This document shows, in pieces, positions 23,672 to 33,443 of a stretch of DNA of 64,000 nucleotides. The position numbers were made by a program, and so were the translations under genes. A model generated the notes under the pieces. That model saw nothing but the letters and a program-made list of their open reading frames with translations. It had not been told where the DNA came from and searched no databases. The stretch's first letter is position 1; each line of letters opens with the position of its first letter. The stretch lies in contig MCFL01000001.1 of the NCBI GenBank assembly GCA_002102555.1, forward strand, positions 310,001-374,000, read 5' to 3'. The DNA comes from Catenaria anguillulae PL171. Its lineage: Eukaryota; Blastocladiomycota; Blastocladiomycetes; Blastocladiales; Catenariaceae.

Positions 23672-23905
23672 GGTGCGTGGGCTATAGCTTCGGGTGAGGG
23701 ACTCGTAGTGCTCTCTGTCATTGCTTGGTTGCTGTCAATCAGTGTGTTGCCCGTTTGTAGTTTGTGTGTGGATGGGCCGCCGATCTGATGTGCTGATGAT
23801 GTGCCTGAAATCTCAAGTTCAATCCTTAGCTCCAATCCAGTCGTCAATGCCATTTGCAATCCATTCACACCATTGCTTGAATGGAACACCAGAAACGTTA
23901 AAAAG
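23672..23905. promoter_or_regulatory. Probable shared divergent promoter
   Basis: Only 234 bases separate the start codons of the putative mitochondrial protein (minus) and the BMT6-like methyltransferase (plus), so the two leaders must share this region. No clear TATA box is seen. Confidence 0.45.
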
Positions 23906-25000
23906 ATGCCTCAGCACAAGACCCCACAGGGCTCGACCCGTGCCCCTGGCAACTCCAGGTCAAAGGGCCCCACCAAGGAGCAGCGCCAAGCTCGCCAGCT
24001 GGCAACCCAGTCCTTGGCGACCTCGAAATCTTCCTCTGCTTCTGCACCAGCGGGCACACCCCAAGTTGACGGTTCAGGAACAGAATCCGAATCGACCGGC
24101 GTCGTCCCGTTGCCCGCCAACCTCGCCGATCACCAAGCCCTGCTCGACTTGCTTGCCGCAGCCTTCCACGACGAAATCTACGACCAGGCATTCCACACTC
24201 GCTTGCAACACATCAAGTCGCTCTTTTTCGAGCGCAAGTTTCTCGACATCTTTTCTGGCGAGCCAGCGCTGCTGCCAACTTACTCGGCACGATACATTCC
24301 GTACCGCACATTGGCCTACTTGGACTTGATTCGCGATGTGCCCGTCTTGCACAAGGCCCTTGCCGCAGGTGGTGGGCCATCCGAGTCACCGACCGTGATT
24401 GCAGTGGGTGGCGGCGCGGGTAGCGAATTGGCGGCATTTGGATTCCACCATCTTACTGGTCCCCCGACCAGTGACGATACAGTTCCATCAAACCTCCACC
24501 TCATGACCCTCGACATTGGTGACTTCACACCCGTCCTCACCCGCATTCACGCTGCCCTTGTCTCGTCATCAACATCACCCGCGTCTGCTTCACCGACCCT
24601 TTCGCACTCGTTCCACCTGTGTGATGTGCTCTCCCCAACCTGGCCCCCGCCCGACCACCTCGCCTCGCTTCAATCCGCCACCCTCGTTACGCTCATGTTT
24701 ACGCTCAACGAACTGTTTGCGCAAGGATCCAAAACGGGCGGGCTTGGGTTCATCACCAAGCTGACACGGAGCATGCGCCCAGGGTCGCTCTTGCTGCTGG
24801 CGGATTCCGCGGGCAGCTTTTCCGACATTGTGATTGGGTCGCGGCCCTACAAGATCACGGTGCTGCTGGATCGCTTGCCTGGGCTGAAGCGAGTTGCCGG
24901 CGAGGATGCGCGGTGGTGGCGGTGTGATGAAAAGACCATCAAGTATCCGGTCAAGGTGGAAAATATGCGATTTTTCTGGAGGGTATATGAGAAGGTGTGA
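23906..25000 (+). CDS. BMT6: BMT6-like 25S rRNA m3U methyltransferase
   Basis: A single-exon gene; I chose the ATG at 23906 (MPQHKTPQGSTRAPGNSRSK), giving 364 residues. An in-frame upstream ATG at 23801 would add 35 unlikely residues. The basic N-terminus suits a nucleolar protein. A helical block (LPANLADHQALLDLLAAAFH) is followed by FLDIFSGEPALLPTYSARYI and the SAM motif AVGGGAGSELAAFGF. Later come TLDIGDFTPVL, a VTLMFTLNELF strand and the C-terminal FFWRVYEKV. This arrangement matches fungal BMT6, which methylates a uridine of 25S rRNA. BMT5/6-type specificity cannot be told from sequence alone. Confidence 0.82.
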   Translation: MPQHKTPQGSTRAPGNSRSKGPTKEQRQARQLATQSLATSKSSSASAPAGTPQVDGSGTESESTGVVPLPANLADHQALLDLLAAAFHDEIYDQAFHTRLQHIKSLFFERKFLDIFSGEPALLPTYSARYIPYRTLAYLDLIRDVPVLHKALAAGGGPSESPTVIAVGGGAGSELAAFGFHHLTGPPTSDDTVPSNLHLMTLDIGDFTPVLTRIHAALVSSSTSPASASPTLSHSFHLCDVLSPTWPPPDHLASLQSATLVTLMFTLNELFAQGSKTGGLGFITKLTRSMRPGSLLLLADSAGSFSDIVIGSRPYKITVLLDRLPGLKRVAGEDARWWRCDEKTIKYPVKVENMRFFWRVYEKV

Positions 25001-26463
25001 TGGGGAAGTGAGTTGGGATTGCGCGTATGTATAGCCTCTGGGTGTTTTCGCCACAAAGTATACACTTTGCTTGGACCCAGCCGTGACTCGATTGGGCACT
25101 GCAACTGCATACTCCTTGGCCACTCGTCGGTTCTTGAACGCAGAATTGGGGCGACAGGTGGACACGAAGCAACCTCGGACGGTGCATGGGTTGGGTATCA
25201 CGCCCCCCTCGTTTAAGTCTCGGTAAGCTGCCGGCCGTCAGATGCCGTCTGAGCGTGGGAACGAGTCTTTCTGTACTGTCACCTTACGTCGTGGCCACGG
25301 GAGCTGCCAGTTGAGTTGGTGGAAGCGGACTCATTGAACATGCAATTTTGATTTGTGAGTTCGAGTGCGAATGATCACCGCCTGCTTCAAAGTGAAACAA
25401 GCGCCATAGCAACAAAACCAAAACGCCTTCCGCAATGTGCACAAACCACACACACAAACATGGGGCGTCGCCGCACCAGGCTTGTACATGTACATGTCGA
25501 GCGCTGCGTGAATCCTGGTGAAAAGTTGGCCCACCATGCTTTGGAGCCATCGATCGCCAACCATGGCCAAGGGACTGGCGGCCGACAGTAGCGGTGGAGT
25601 GCAGTACAGAGACGGTCGCAAGCAACCAGTGTATGGTGGGGCTGCGTGCGCGGCGGCGGGCAGAAGAGGGGCAATCATGTGGAGCTGGTCGGTGCGTTGG
25701 CGGGGGAACGGTGCATGTGCGAGCATGCCAAGTCTGGGTCTGCGTTCGATCACAGCTCGCCCACACCTGTGCCGACGGCGAGGCGAACGGCTCTTGCTCT
25801 TTGCTCTCTGTACATGCATATTTATGTGCCGCTGTCACTCTTGACCGATGCATTTGCATTCGATAACCGGAGCACATTGATGATCCATGCCGTTTCTTTG
25901 CCGAGTTGCCGCCGCCGCCCACCACGATTCCAACTCCACCCACAATCCCGCCCACGACACCCACGCGTAGCGCAAGTCGCCGCTAGCACCTTCAAACACC
26001 TCACCTTCCGAGTCCGCCTCATTCCGCCCTCACTCGACGTCTGTTGGCACTTGTCTCGCCCACAACCGACGGATCACCGGTATACCCCTTGTATGTGGTT
26101 CCTCAGGGGCACAGTTGGCCGCGGCTGCTGCTCTGCACCGCCCGGCGGCCACCAGGATTGGACTTGATTCTGACACATGCCAAGTTATTCTCGCCCCATA
26201 GACACATACATAGACGGACTTGCTCTTTGTTCGATTCGGAGAACAATTGCCGCTGTGCCCATCCAATACCGCAAACCACCTTGTAACCCGTATAGCGGCT
26301 CGCTTCCGCCACTTTCGTTCCTACCGTTCAACCTACACCTTGTAAAACAAGCGGGGTAACCACCGTTTCGCAGTTCTCGTTATACTGATAACTCGCTCGC
26401 TTTCGCCGACCCTTGCCCCATTTCGTGGACCCACTTAATCGACGATTTCTCTTCTCTCTCGCC
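25001..26463. other. Intergenic region
   Basis: About 1.46 kb upstream of PP1-B, C/T-rich in the last 200 bases. Minus-strand frames around 25284-25964 have no family features. Nothing else is seen. Confidence 0.5.
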
Positions 26464-27922
26464 ATGACTGACTCGAGCGCGACCACTGGCCCCCGTATCG
26501 ACTCTGGACTCGAAGACATGATCGAGGTCAACATCGACAGTATCATTGATCGCTTGCTTGCTGGTACGCTTTCTCCTTTTCTTTTCCTCGCGGATTTAGC
26601 TTTCGAATCCAACACTCGTTTTTCTCATGTTGTCTTTTTGCCATCTCGCAGTGCAGTCGAGCCGTGGCACCCAGCTGGTCAACCTTGAGGAATGGGAAAT
26701 ACAATGGCTGTGCATGACGAGCCGTGAAGTGTTCCTGTCGCAGCCTGTTATGCTCGAGCTGGCAGCACCGATTCAAATCTGCGGTTCGTCGCGTCTCCTG
26801 ATTCTCAAACCGGTGGCACTGCGGGCCCCTGCTCACCCAATCGTGACATTGCCCCAAAACTCCAGGTGACGTCCATGGCCAGTACTACGATATGCTCCGC
26901 CTGTTTGAGCACGGTGGTCATCCACCAGAATCAAACTACCTCTTCCTGGGCGATTATGTGGATCGTGGTAAGCAATCGCTCGAAACCATTTGCCTGCTCC
27001 TTGCCTACAAGATCAAGTACCCAAACAACTTTTTCCTTTTGCGCGGCAACCACGAATGCGCATCTATCAACCGCGTGTACGGATTTTACGATGAGTGTGC
27101 GTTCAATTTGTCGTTGTTGACGGGGATTTCTTGTGATGACTCACTTCACTCGTGTTGCTTTGGCGATGAACAGGCAAGCGTCGGTACAACATCAAGCTCT
27201 GGAAGACGTTTACCGATTGCTTCAACTGCCTCCCGATCTGTGCCATTGTCGAGGAAAAGATCTTTTGCATGCACGGGGGCCTTTCGCCCGACTTGCAGTC
27301 GATGGAGCAGATTCGCCGTGTGGTGCGCCCCACCGACGTTCCGGACACTGGTTCGTTGCCTTCTCCTTTAGCACCTTTTTTTTGTCTGCGCCACGGCTTA
27401 CTTTCCTGTTTTTTTTTTTTGCTCTGCATTTCCAGGCCTCATCAGCGACCTCCTCTGGGCCGATCCAGACCCAGACATCACGGGTTGGTCCGAGAACGAC
27501 CGCGGCATCAGCTATGTGTTTGGCGCCGACGTCGTCACACGCTTTTTGCAAAAGCACGAGCTCGACCTGGTGTGCCGGGCGCACCAAGTTGTCGAGGACG
27601 GATACGAGTTTTTCGCCAACCGCCAGCTCGTCACCTTGTTTTCTGCTCCAAATTATTGCGGCGAATTTGACAATGCCGGCGCCATGATGACGGTCAATGA
27701 GGAGTTGATGTGTTCTTTCAAGGTATATGTTGTTGTCACTGTTCCCACACTGCCTGGTCCTCACGCCGCCGACTCACACACGCATCAATGTTTGGACAGA
27801 TGATTCGGTCGGTTGCAGAGCGCAAATCGTCGCGCAAGCTTCGTCAGCGGTCGCCGAGCCCTCGGCCGGAACGAGGGGAAACGTTCGAGGACGATGCGGG
27901 CGTGGTTGCTGAATCTGCGTAA
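26464..27922 (+). CDS. PP1-type serine/threonine phosphatase (copy B) with altered C-terminus
   Basis: Six exons, 26464..26563, 26652..26783, 26866..27096, 27174..27350, 27436..27722 and 27800..27922, give 349 residues. All core motifs are present: [43 protein letters not shown] and [15 protein letters not shown]. The N-terminus ([15 protein letters not shown]) is longer than copy A, and [18 protein letters not shown] replaces the usual segment. After CSF the tail differs completely: [18 protein letters not shown], then a Ser/Pro/Glu-rich end, instead of the ILKPAEKK type. The introns before DVHG and after CSF are at the same positions as in copy A, so the two are paralogues. The altered tail should change which regulators bind. 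Role unknown. Confidence 0.93.
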
Positions 27923-28189
27923 ATTTTCCGCTCTCAACTTGCCTTTCCCGTCCAATCTTTGCTTTCTCATGTTTTGACCTTCTTTTGTCGCTTTTCTTTG
28001 TTTTATCGTTGCGTTTTTTGCCCCATCATTCCGCTTGGCGTTGCGTGTTGCGTGGCTCGTTCTATCCTATTGTTTCTTTACCCATGTACCATCGTATACA
28101 GCACCTCATTGCGTCCTACAAAGGCAATCGCATGGGAAAAGGCGTGTACAACTGGGACAAAAAGCACCACAAACAGGCCGAACTGATGA

Positions 28190-29506
28190 TTATTCCTTCA
28201 TCCTGTCCGTCATTCCCTGCTTCTTGCCCATGTCCGCCTCAACCTCCTCCAACGCATGTACATCCTCCCGCCTGTGCTCCTCCGATGCACACTTGCCAGC
28301 TTGCTGATCATGACAATAACACCCAACCGCGGCATTCAGCCTGGCCCATTTTGCCGCCTTTGCCGCCTGCTCGCGCATCGAGTTGCGCGGATCGATCCAC
28401 ACCTTGCCGACAGACGCGCCCGCATGCGCCACGTGCCCCGGAAACCGCTTCAGGTATGCTGGATAATGCCGCTGCATGCGCTCGAGCTCGGCAAACATGC
28501 CGGGCGGCGATAGCAAGTTGGGCGGCTCGGTGTCGGACACTTCGGGATGATGCAGGTAGAGTGGGCGGCTGGCGGTTGAAATGGCGCGTTTGGAAGACGA
28601 GGGATTGCTGAGGTGAGATGTGCTGTTGGCGATGGGGCGGCCGAATGCGAGGCGTTGGGGGTTCCCTGTGGACCGAGTAGGTGCGCCGGATGTTGTGGTG
28701 TGTTGAGACATGTCGGGCGTATAACCTGGGTAGAATGCAATGTCTCCAAACACGTCTGCAAATGTGACACGCGGCTCTTGTTGAGCTGAAGAGGATGAAT
28801 GCGAGGGAGGCACAATTGGGAACTGGTGCAGCTTTGGCCGGGTTGGCGGCGGCGGCGCCTTGCGCGCGGCCTTCCATTCATCGTACCGCTGCTTGGCCAG
28901 GGCGGTTGCGGCGGCTCGCAGTGCAGCACGCTCAGTGTCTTGCCTGGCGCGCTCGATGGCGGCACGATTCAGTTCTGCAGATTTGCGCTTGAGCCACTCG
29001 AGATACGCAGCCTGCGAGTCTGCGGTTTTGGGCGGTTTGGGCGAAGTGACCGGGGTGGTTGGCACGGTCAATGGAATTGCTCTGCGGCGGGCCGCGCTTG
29101 GTGGCGAAACAACGGGGATGGATGATGGACGAGCTTGTTTCTTGGGAGTGGTTGGGGCAGATAGCTGCTTTCTTCTTTGCAGAATATCTCGGCCATTGAG
29201 TCGCGTGTTTTGAGATGCGGACAGCAGTTCACGTTGCTTCTTTTTAACCCATTCTTTCAACTTTGCCTGAGCGAGCTCATGGTCCTTATTGAGCCACATG
29301 GCAATGGACTGCAATGGATCTTGCCGGACCTTGACGAGTGATGTGGGCGCCGCAGCTCCATTGATGACCGCCACTGTTTCGTCGTCAGAAGGATTGGTAA
29401 CATCGCCGGATGGTGAGTGGTGCGGGCGGTCCCACTTTATGCCCAGTGTGAAGAAATCGTCCGAAGCCGGGGGCACTTGGTGTGCCCAGTGGTGATTTTG
29501 CATCAT
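28190..29506 (-). CDS. Coiled-coil protein, possibly CCDC34/CCDC181-like
   Basis: A single-exon gene of 438 residues. Two similar helical blocks stand out: KLKEWVKKKQRELL (about residue 85) and AAYLEWLKRKSAELNRAA (about 170), the second followed by a long Ala/Arg/Glu helix ending KQRYDEWKAARKA. The EWLxxK pattern with a charged helix resembles the animal centrosome/flagellum proteins CCDC34 and CCDC181. If right, it fits a zoosporic fungus, but the match is by eye and weak. The middle is Ser/Thr/Pro-rich. The C-terminal part has a run MFAELERMQRHYPAYLKRF and a Cys/His-containing segment (VGCYCHDQQAGKCASEEH). It is convergent with PP1-B (267 bases between stops). Confidence 0.7.
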   Translation of the reverse strand: MMQNHHWAHQVPPASDDFFTLGIKWDRPHHSPSGDVTNPSDDETVAVINGAAAPTSLVKVRQDPLQSIAMWLNKDHELAQAKLKEWVKKKQRELLSASQNTRLNGRDILQRRKQLSAPTTPKKQARPSSIPVVSPPSAARRRAIPLTVPTTPVTSPKPPKTADSQAAYLEWLKRKSAELNRAAIERARQDTERAALRAAATALAKQRYDEWKAARKAPPPPTRPKLHQFPIVPPSHSSSSAQQEPRVTFADVFGDIAFYPGYTPDMSQHTTTSGAPTRSTGNPQRLAFGRPIANSTSHLSNPSSSKRAISTASRPLYLHHPEVSDTEPPNLLSPPGMFAELERMQRHYPAYLKRFPGHVAHAGASVGKVWIDPRNSMREQAAKAAKWARLNAAVGCYCHDQQAGKCASEEHRREDVHALEEVEADMGKKQGMTDRMKE

Positions 29507-29841
29507 GTTTCACATGTACATTCATGATTCGGCCAATGTGACTTGGGTGGATGACCGACCAATAAGATACAAGGTTACCTGATGCCGAAGTGACGTGCGA
29601 ACAAATCGTTTGAGGCAAGAAAGTTGCACTTGTATTCGTGAGACAGGGGCTGTCTGGAAAAGAATGGGGGAGAAGAGAACCTGGCAGGGGCTGCCGTCAG
29701 GAGAAACATGATGATGGGTTTAGTCGTGGTACGAATACACAACACTGTGGGGGAGCAGCACATTGGCGCAAACGAAAACAAGCGGCAAGACAAAACAGCA
29801 ATAAAGCAAAATGCGTGTGAGACATCAAATCACAACAGATC
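29507..29841. other. Short intergenic region
   Basis: This lies between the start of the coiled-coil gene and the stop of the NIPA-like gene, both on the minus strand. It holds a promoter and a 3' UTR. Nothing else is seen. Confidence 0.5.
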
Positions 29842-32733
29842 CTAACCGCCCTTGACTTCAGGGAGTGCCAGCGCCTCAGCGACTTTGCTCGCAGACAAGC
29901 TCGGCCGCATGTGGACAGCAGCCAACGAGAATGACCCAGCCGCCGGTGCGGCCACGGGATCGTGGTTTTGCTGCAGTGGTGCATGCAAAGGCAATGAGGC
30001 CGGCGCGCTCGGGTGATGTTGGTGCCTGACCAAACCCGTGGCGGTATTCATCCCCGCGGCCATGGACCCTGCAGCGCTGGAACCGGCCGCAGCGACATGG
30101 GAAGAAAGCCATTGAACCAGTTGCATGGCGGATTGGAGGCGGCCGCGGAGGGCGGCTGCACGGCGGCGGGACTCTGATGGATTTCCTGACTGCTGAGCTG
30201 CTGGGCGGTGTCGATCGTCTTGGTCATACAATGGTTGGATTTGCTGCTCGGCGGCCGCTGGAGTCGGTGACGCCGCTCTACCGAAAGCGTTCAAATTAGC
30301 CACGATAGCTCCAGGACCGGGCCAACTCATAGCCCGAGGTCGGCGAATGGCGGCACTCGTCGTGCCCGGCGACCGAGTTCCCACGCGTGCAGGTGCGTTA
30401 TCACCACAGCGTGGAGTTGGTGTGTTGTGCAAGGGTGACGAATCCGGGTCAATTTTGACAGAGGATGACGGCGAGTCTGTCAATGACGAGTTCGAGCCGG
30501 CAGATCGAGTATCAGCCCCAGCGCCACGGCCGTGCGCATCGTGCTCGTCCATCGTCGAATGAAGGGCACGCATGAGTGCAGACAACAATTCGGGAAAGTG
30601 GCCCATTGTATAGAGGAGCGGCTGCTCTCGAGTGTGAACATGGAGAACGTTACCAGACGGTAGGACCGGTGCAGACGCGGGGGCAATGGGAGAGAGCATG
30701 ACAGATGTCGTGGTGCGCTCGCGGCCATGCGCAGCAAAAGCTGCACTGGTCAACTGTGACGGGCTTGTAACAGGAAATGGCGGTGTGAATGTGTCCAAGT
30801 TTTGATGGGAGGGAACGGGAAGTAGCGTTGAGGAGCTTGCTCCAGGCGCGAGTGCTGGCAGAGTGGAAACCAGAAGCGATGGCGAATGACGGCTGGTTGA
30901 AGGAAAGCGGTCATGCGAAAACGACATGACGGACCGTTGTCGAGAAATACCCATCGTCGGATCGGAATGATTGAGGCCATGCGCCCGACTGGAGGCAAGG
31001 ACCCCAGGGGCTGCAACGCTTTCGGGCATTGCGGCGACTTCAGTTGTAGTCGTGGTGGTAATCTTGCTTGTTTGCAATAACAGGACACCGGAGCAAATGA
31101 TCGCAAAGGCAAGGAAGCAGGTGAATCCGGTCCGTGCGTCGAGCGTACTCCAAGGCGGGTTGAGCAAAAAGTTGGCCAGTAGTGTTGCAGAAGTGAATCC
31201 CGCGTAGTAAAGTGGAGTCACGAGAACAGCCGAAAATCGCGCGAGGGCTTCGTTCAAAAAGTAGAGTTGGGATACAAGCTCGACGATAGCCTTGACCAAG
31301 ACAACCCACCATAGCCAAGATTTGGTTGGAGACGAGCCTGCGCTCGTTGCAAGGGATCCCACAACAGCGGTCGCGACTGCTTGGATTTCAATCACTGAGA
31401 GCGATCCGAGCAGCGAGCACGCTCCGAGGTAGCCCAGTGCGTTGGAGCGGTATCGTGGTACGACGTAGAAAACTAGCGCAAGGGACCCCAAGACGGCAAT
31501 CACGTTCCACACGACAAATACAGGAGCAAAGTAGGCGCGGGAAAATGCGTCCATGTCGGCGGTCGCGACCTGGGCGGGGGCTAGGCAAGCAAAAAGCGAG
31601 GGTGAGATGCTTCACCGAGTCTTTCGTGGCCTGCCGCAAAAGTGACATACCGTTCAGGACGAGAATGGTCGAGCCCATGAGGGAAAGCGCGCATCCAAGC
31701 TTGCCTTGTAAGTTCATCCGTTCTGCGAGCATGAAGGACGACAAGATAGCGCTGGAAAACGCATGTGTCAGGATGCTTTGACAAAAGTCGAAAGAACTAA
31801 AACAAACGCACGATACGACAACACTCAGCGCACCAAGCGGGGCAACGACAATTGCAGACGTGAATGCATAAGCGCCGAGATTGGCGGCCTCGCCCACCAA
31901 ATCTGATACAGTGAAGAAATTAGGTTGCCGTGCCGTGCGAAAATGAGAGCAGGCTGCGTACTCAAAAAGGTTCCAAACCACCACTGTCTCGAATACAGGT
32001 ATGGCGGTCCGCGCCTTCTTCGTTTGGGCGCCTTTTCCACTCGGTTTGGTGCTCGTGCTTTGGCCAATTCATCAACGTTCGGGTCGGAATCGCCGCCAGC
32101 CCCCGTCCCTGAGCATGCAGCCGCTGCGGCCTGTCCGGCAGCGTGCTTTTCGGTGCACGAAGCGCGCCGAGACCGAGTGTTATTGGCTTCAGCGGCAGGT
32201 CTGACCACACTTGTTGACATGCCGCCCACTCCAAATCCACCAGTCACGTCGTGATGAGGCGGCGGTGGCGAGTCGGCCGACTGCCTGTCGCCGTTCTCTT
32301 GATCGTCGGCCTCGACATGCTCAATCCGAATCACGACATCGCTGTCGCGCGCTTCACCATCCAGCGTGCTCCGTGTATCCAAGAGAGCAGTGGGCGACGT
32401 CGGTTCTGGCGGCAGCCGCCCGTGGCCGGTGGCCGCGCCAGCGTTTGCTTGAGCTGCAGCGGCACGTTTTCGTCGCTTGCTTGCTTGAGCACGCGTCATG
32501 CCCTTCTTTTGCAACACGTAAGACAGGCCAATGAGGAGTGAGGAGAACACGGCAAGTCCGATACCCAGGACAGGAAAGTAGGGCGGCAGCTGCGTCGCGG
32601 CATTGTTGTTGTTGTTGTTGTTGTTGTTGCCGCCAATTGTCGACGAGGAGGCTGATCCAAGGGCGAGGGCGATCGTTGGCGGGGGCTCGAAAGCGCCCAC
32701 GGCCGTAGCTGGCTGGATAACCGCAGGAGGCAT
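29842..32733 (-). CDS. NIPA-type magnesium transporter with extended loop and tail
   Basis: Four exons on the minus strand, 31962..32733, 31812..31902, 31651..31751 and 29842..31580, give 900 residues. Transmembrane segments match [24 protein letters not shown] opens the core, then [106 protein letters not shown] and [18 protein letters not shown]. Family members are 300-450 residues. Here a loop of about 190 disordered residues follows the first segment, and a tail of about 390 Ser/Pro-rich residues follows the last. The core would move Mg2+ across plasma or endosomal membrane. An asparagine run lies near residue 40. The start could be 35 codons further up (32838). Confidence 0.9.
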
Positions 32734-33443
32734 GACTGCCCATGCGCGAAGTAAACAAAGACTGGCCGGCAGGGCACTTGTCTTGCGTGTTTGTCGGGTG
32801 GCGCGGAGGCACCGGGAGCTTCGTCTTTTCTTTTTCAAGCGGTGGTGGCAGATAGTAGTAGTAGCAGACTGCGTTGAGAATAAATGCTGGCAGTTTTTTC
32901 ACATCAATTGAATGAATTCATATTAATAGCTAGACCTCGGCCATCGGCCACATGGTCTTTCTTCCAGTATTTATATCGACGGCGGCATAGATCGTCACGG
33001 CGACGACATCAACCAGGGAAGAATCGTTTGCGCGCTGACGAATGGCAATACGCGCCCCAGCAACACTCTGAAAGCCCAAATGCCACCATACAGAGTCGCA
33101 ATGAAAATGCCGGCGATACAATGGAATACATCAAAATACAGAGATTGAAGGGCAAGAAGGTTGCCCAGTTCAGCACAGAGTGACTAACAAGTGGGCGAAT
33201 CCAAACGAAAAGAGGGTTGAAGGAAATGCGCCGAAGCAGAAACATGTGAGAAATGTGAAAGAAATGTTCAAGGGATTGAAAGGAGATAGAGGATGGGTAA
33301 ATGAATGGAACGAATGATTAAAACTAAGGTTGAGGAAAAGGAAAAACAAACAGAAGTGAAAGCGAAACGCAAGGAGCATACAACAACAGGGTACTAACAA
33401 CACCCTTGCAAAAACACACACGCTCACGCTGAATACCCAGCGC
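32734..33443. other. Intergenic region
   Basis: About 700 bases hold the NIPA-like promoter and the 3' UTR of the homeodomain gene (both minus strand). A/G-rich on the + strand from 33180 to 33400. Nothing else is seen. Confidence 0.5.
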
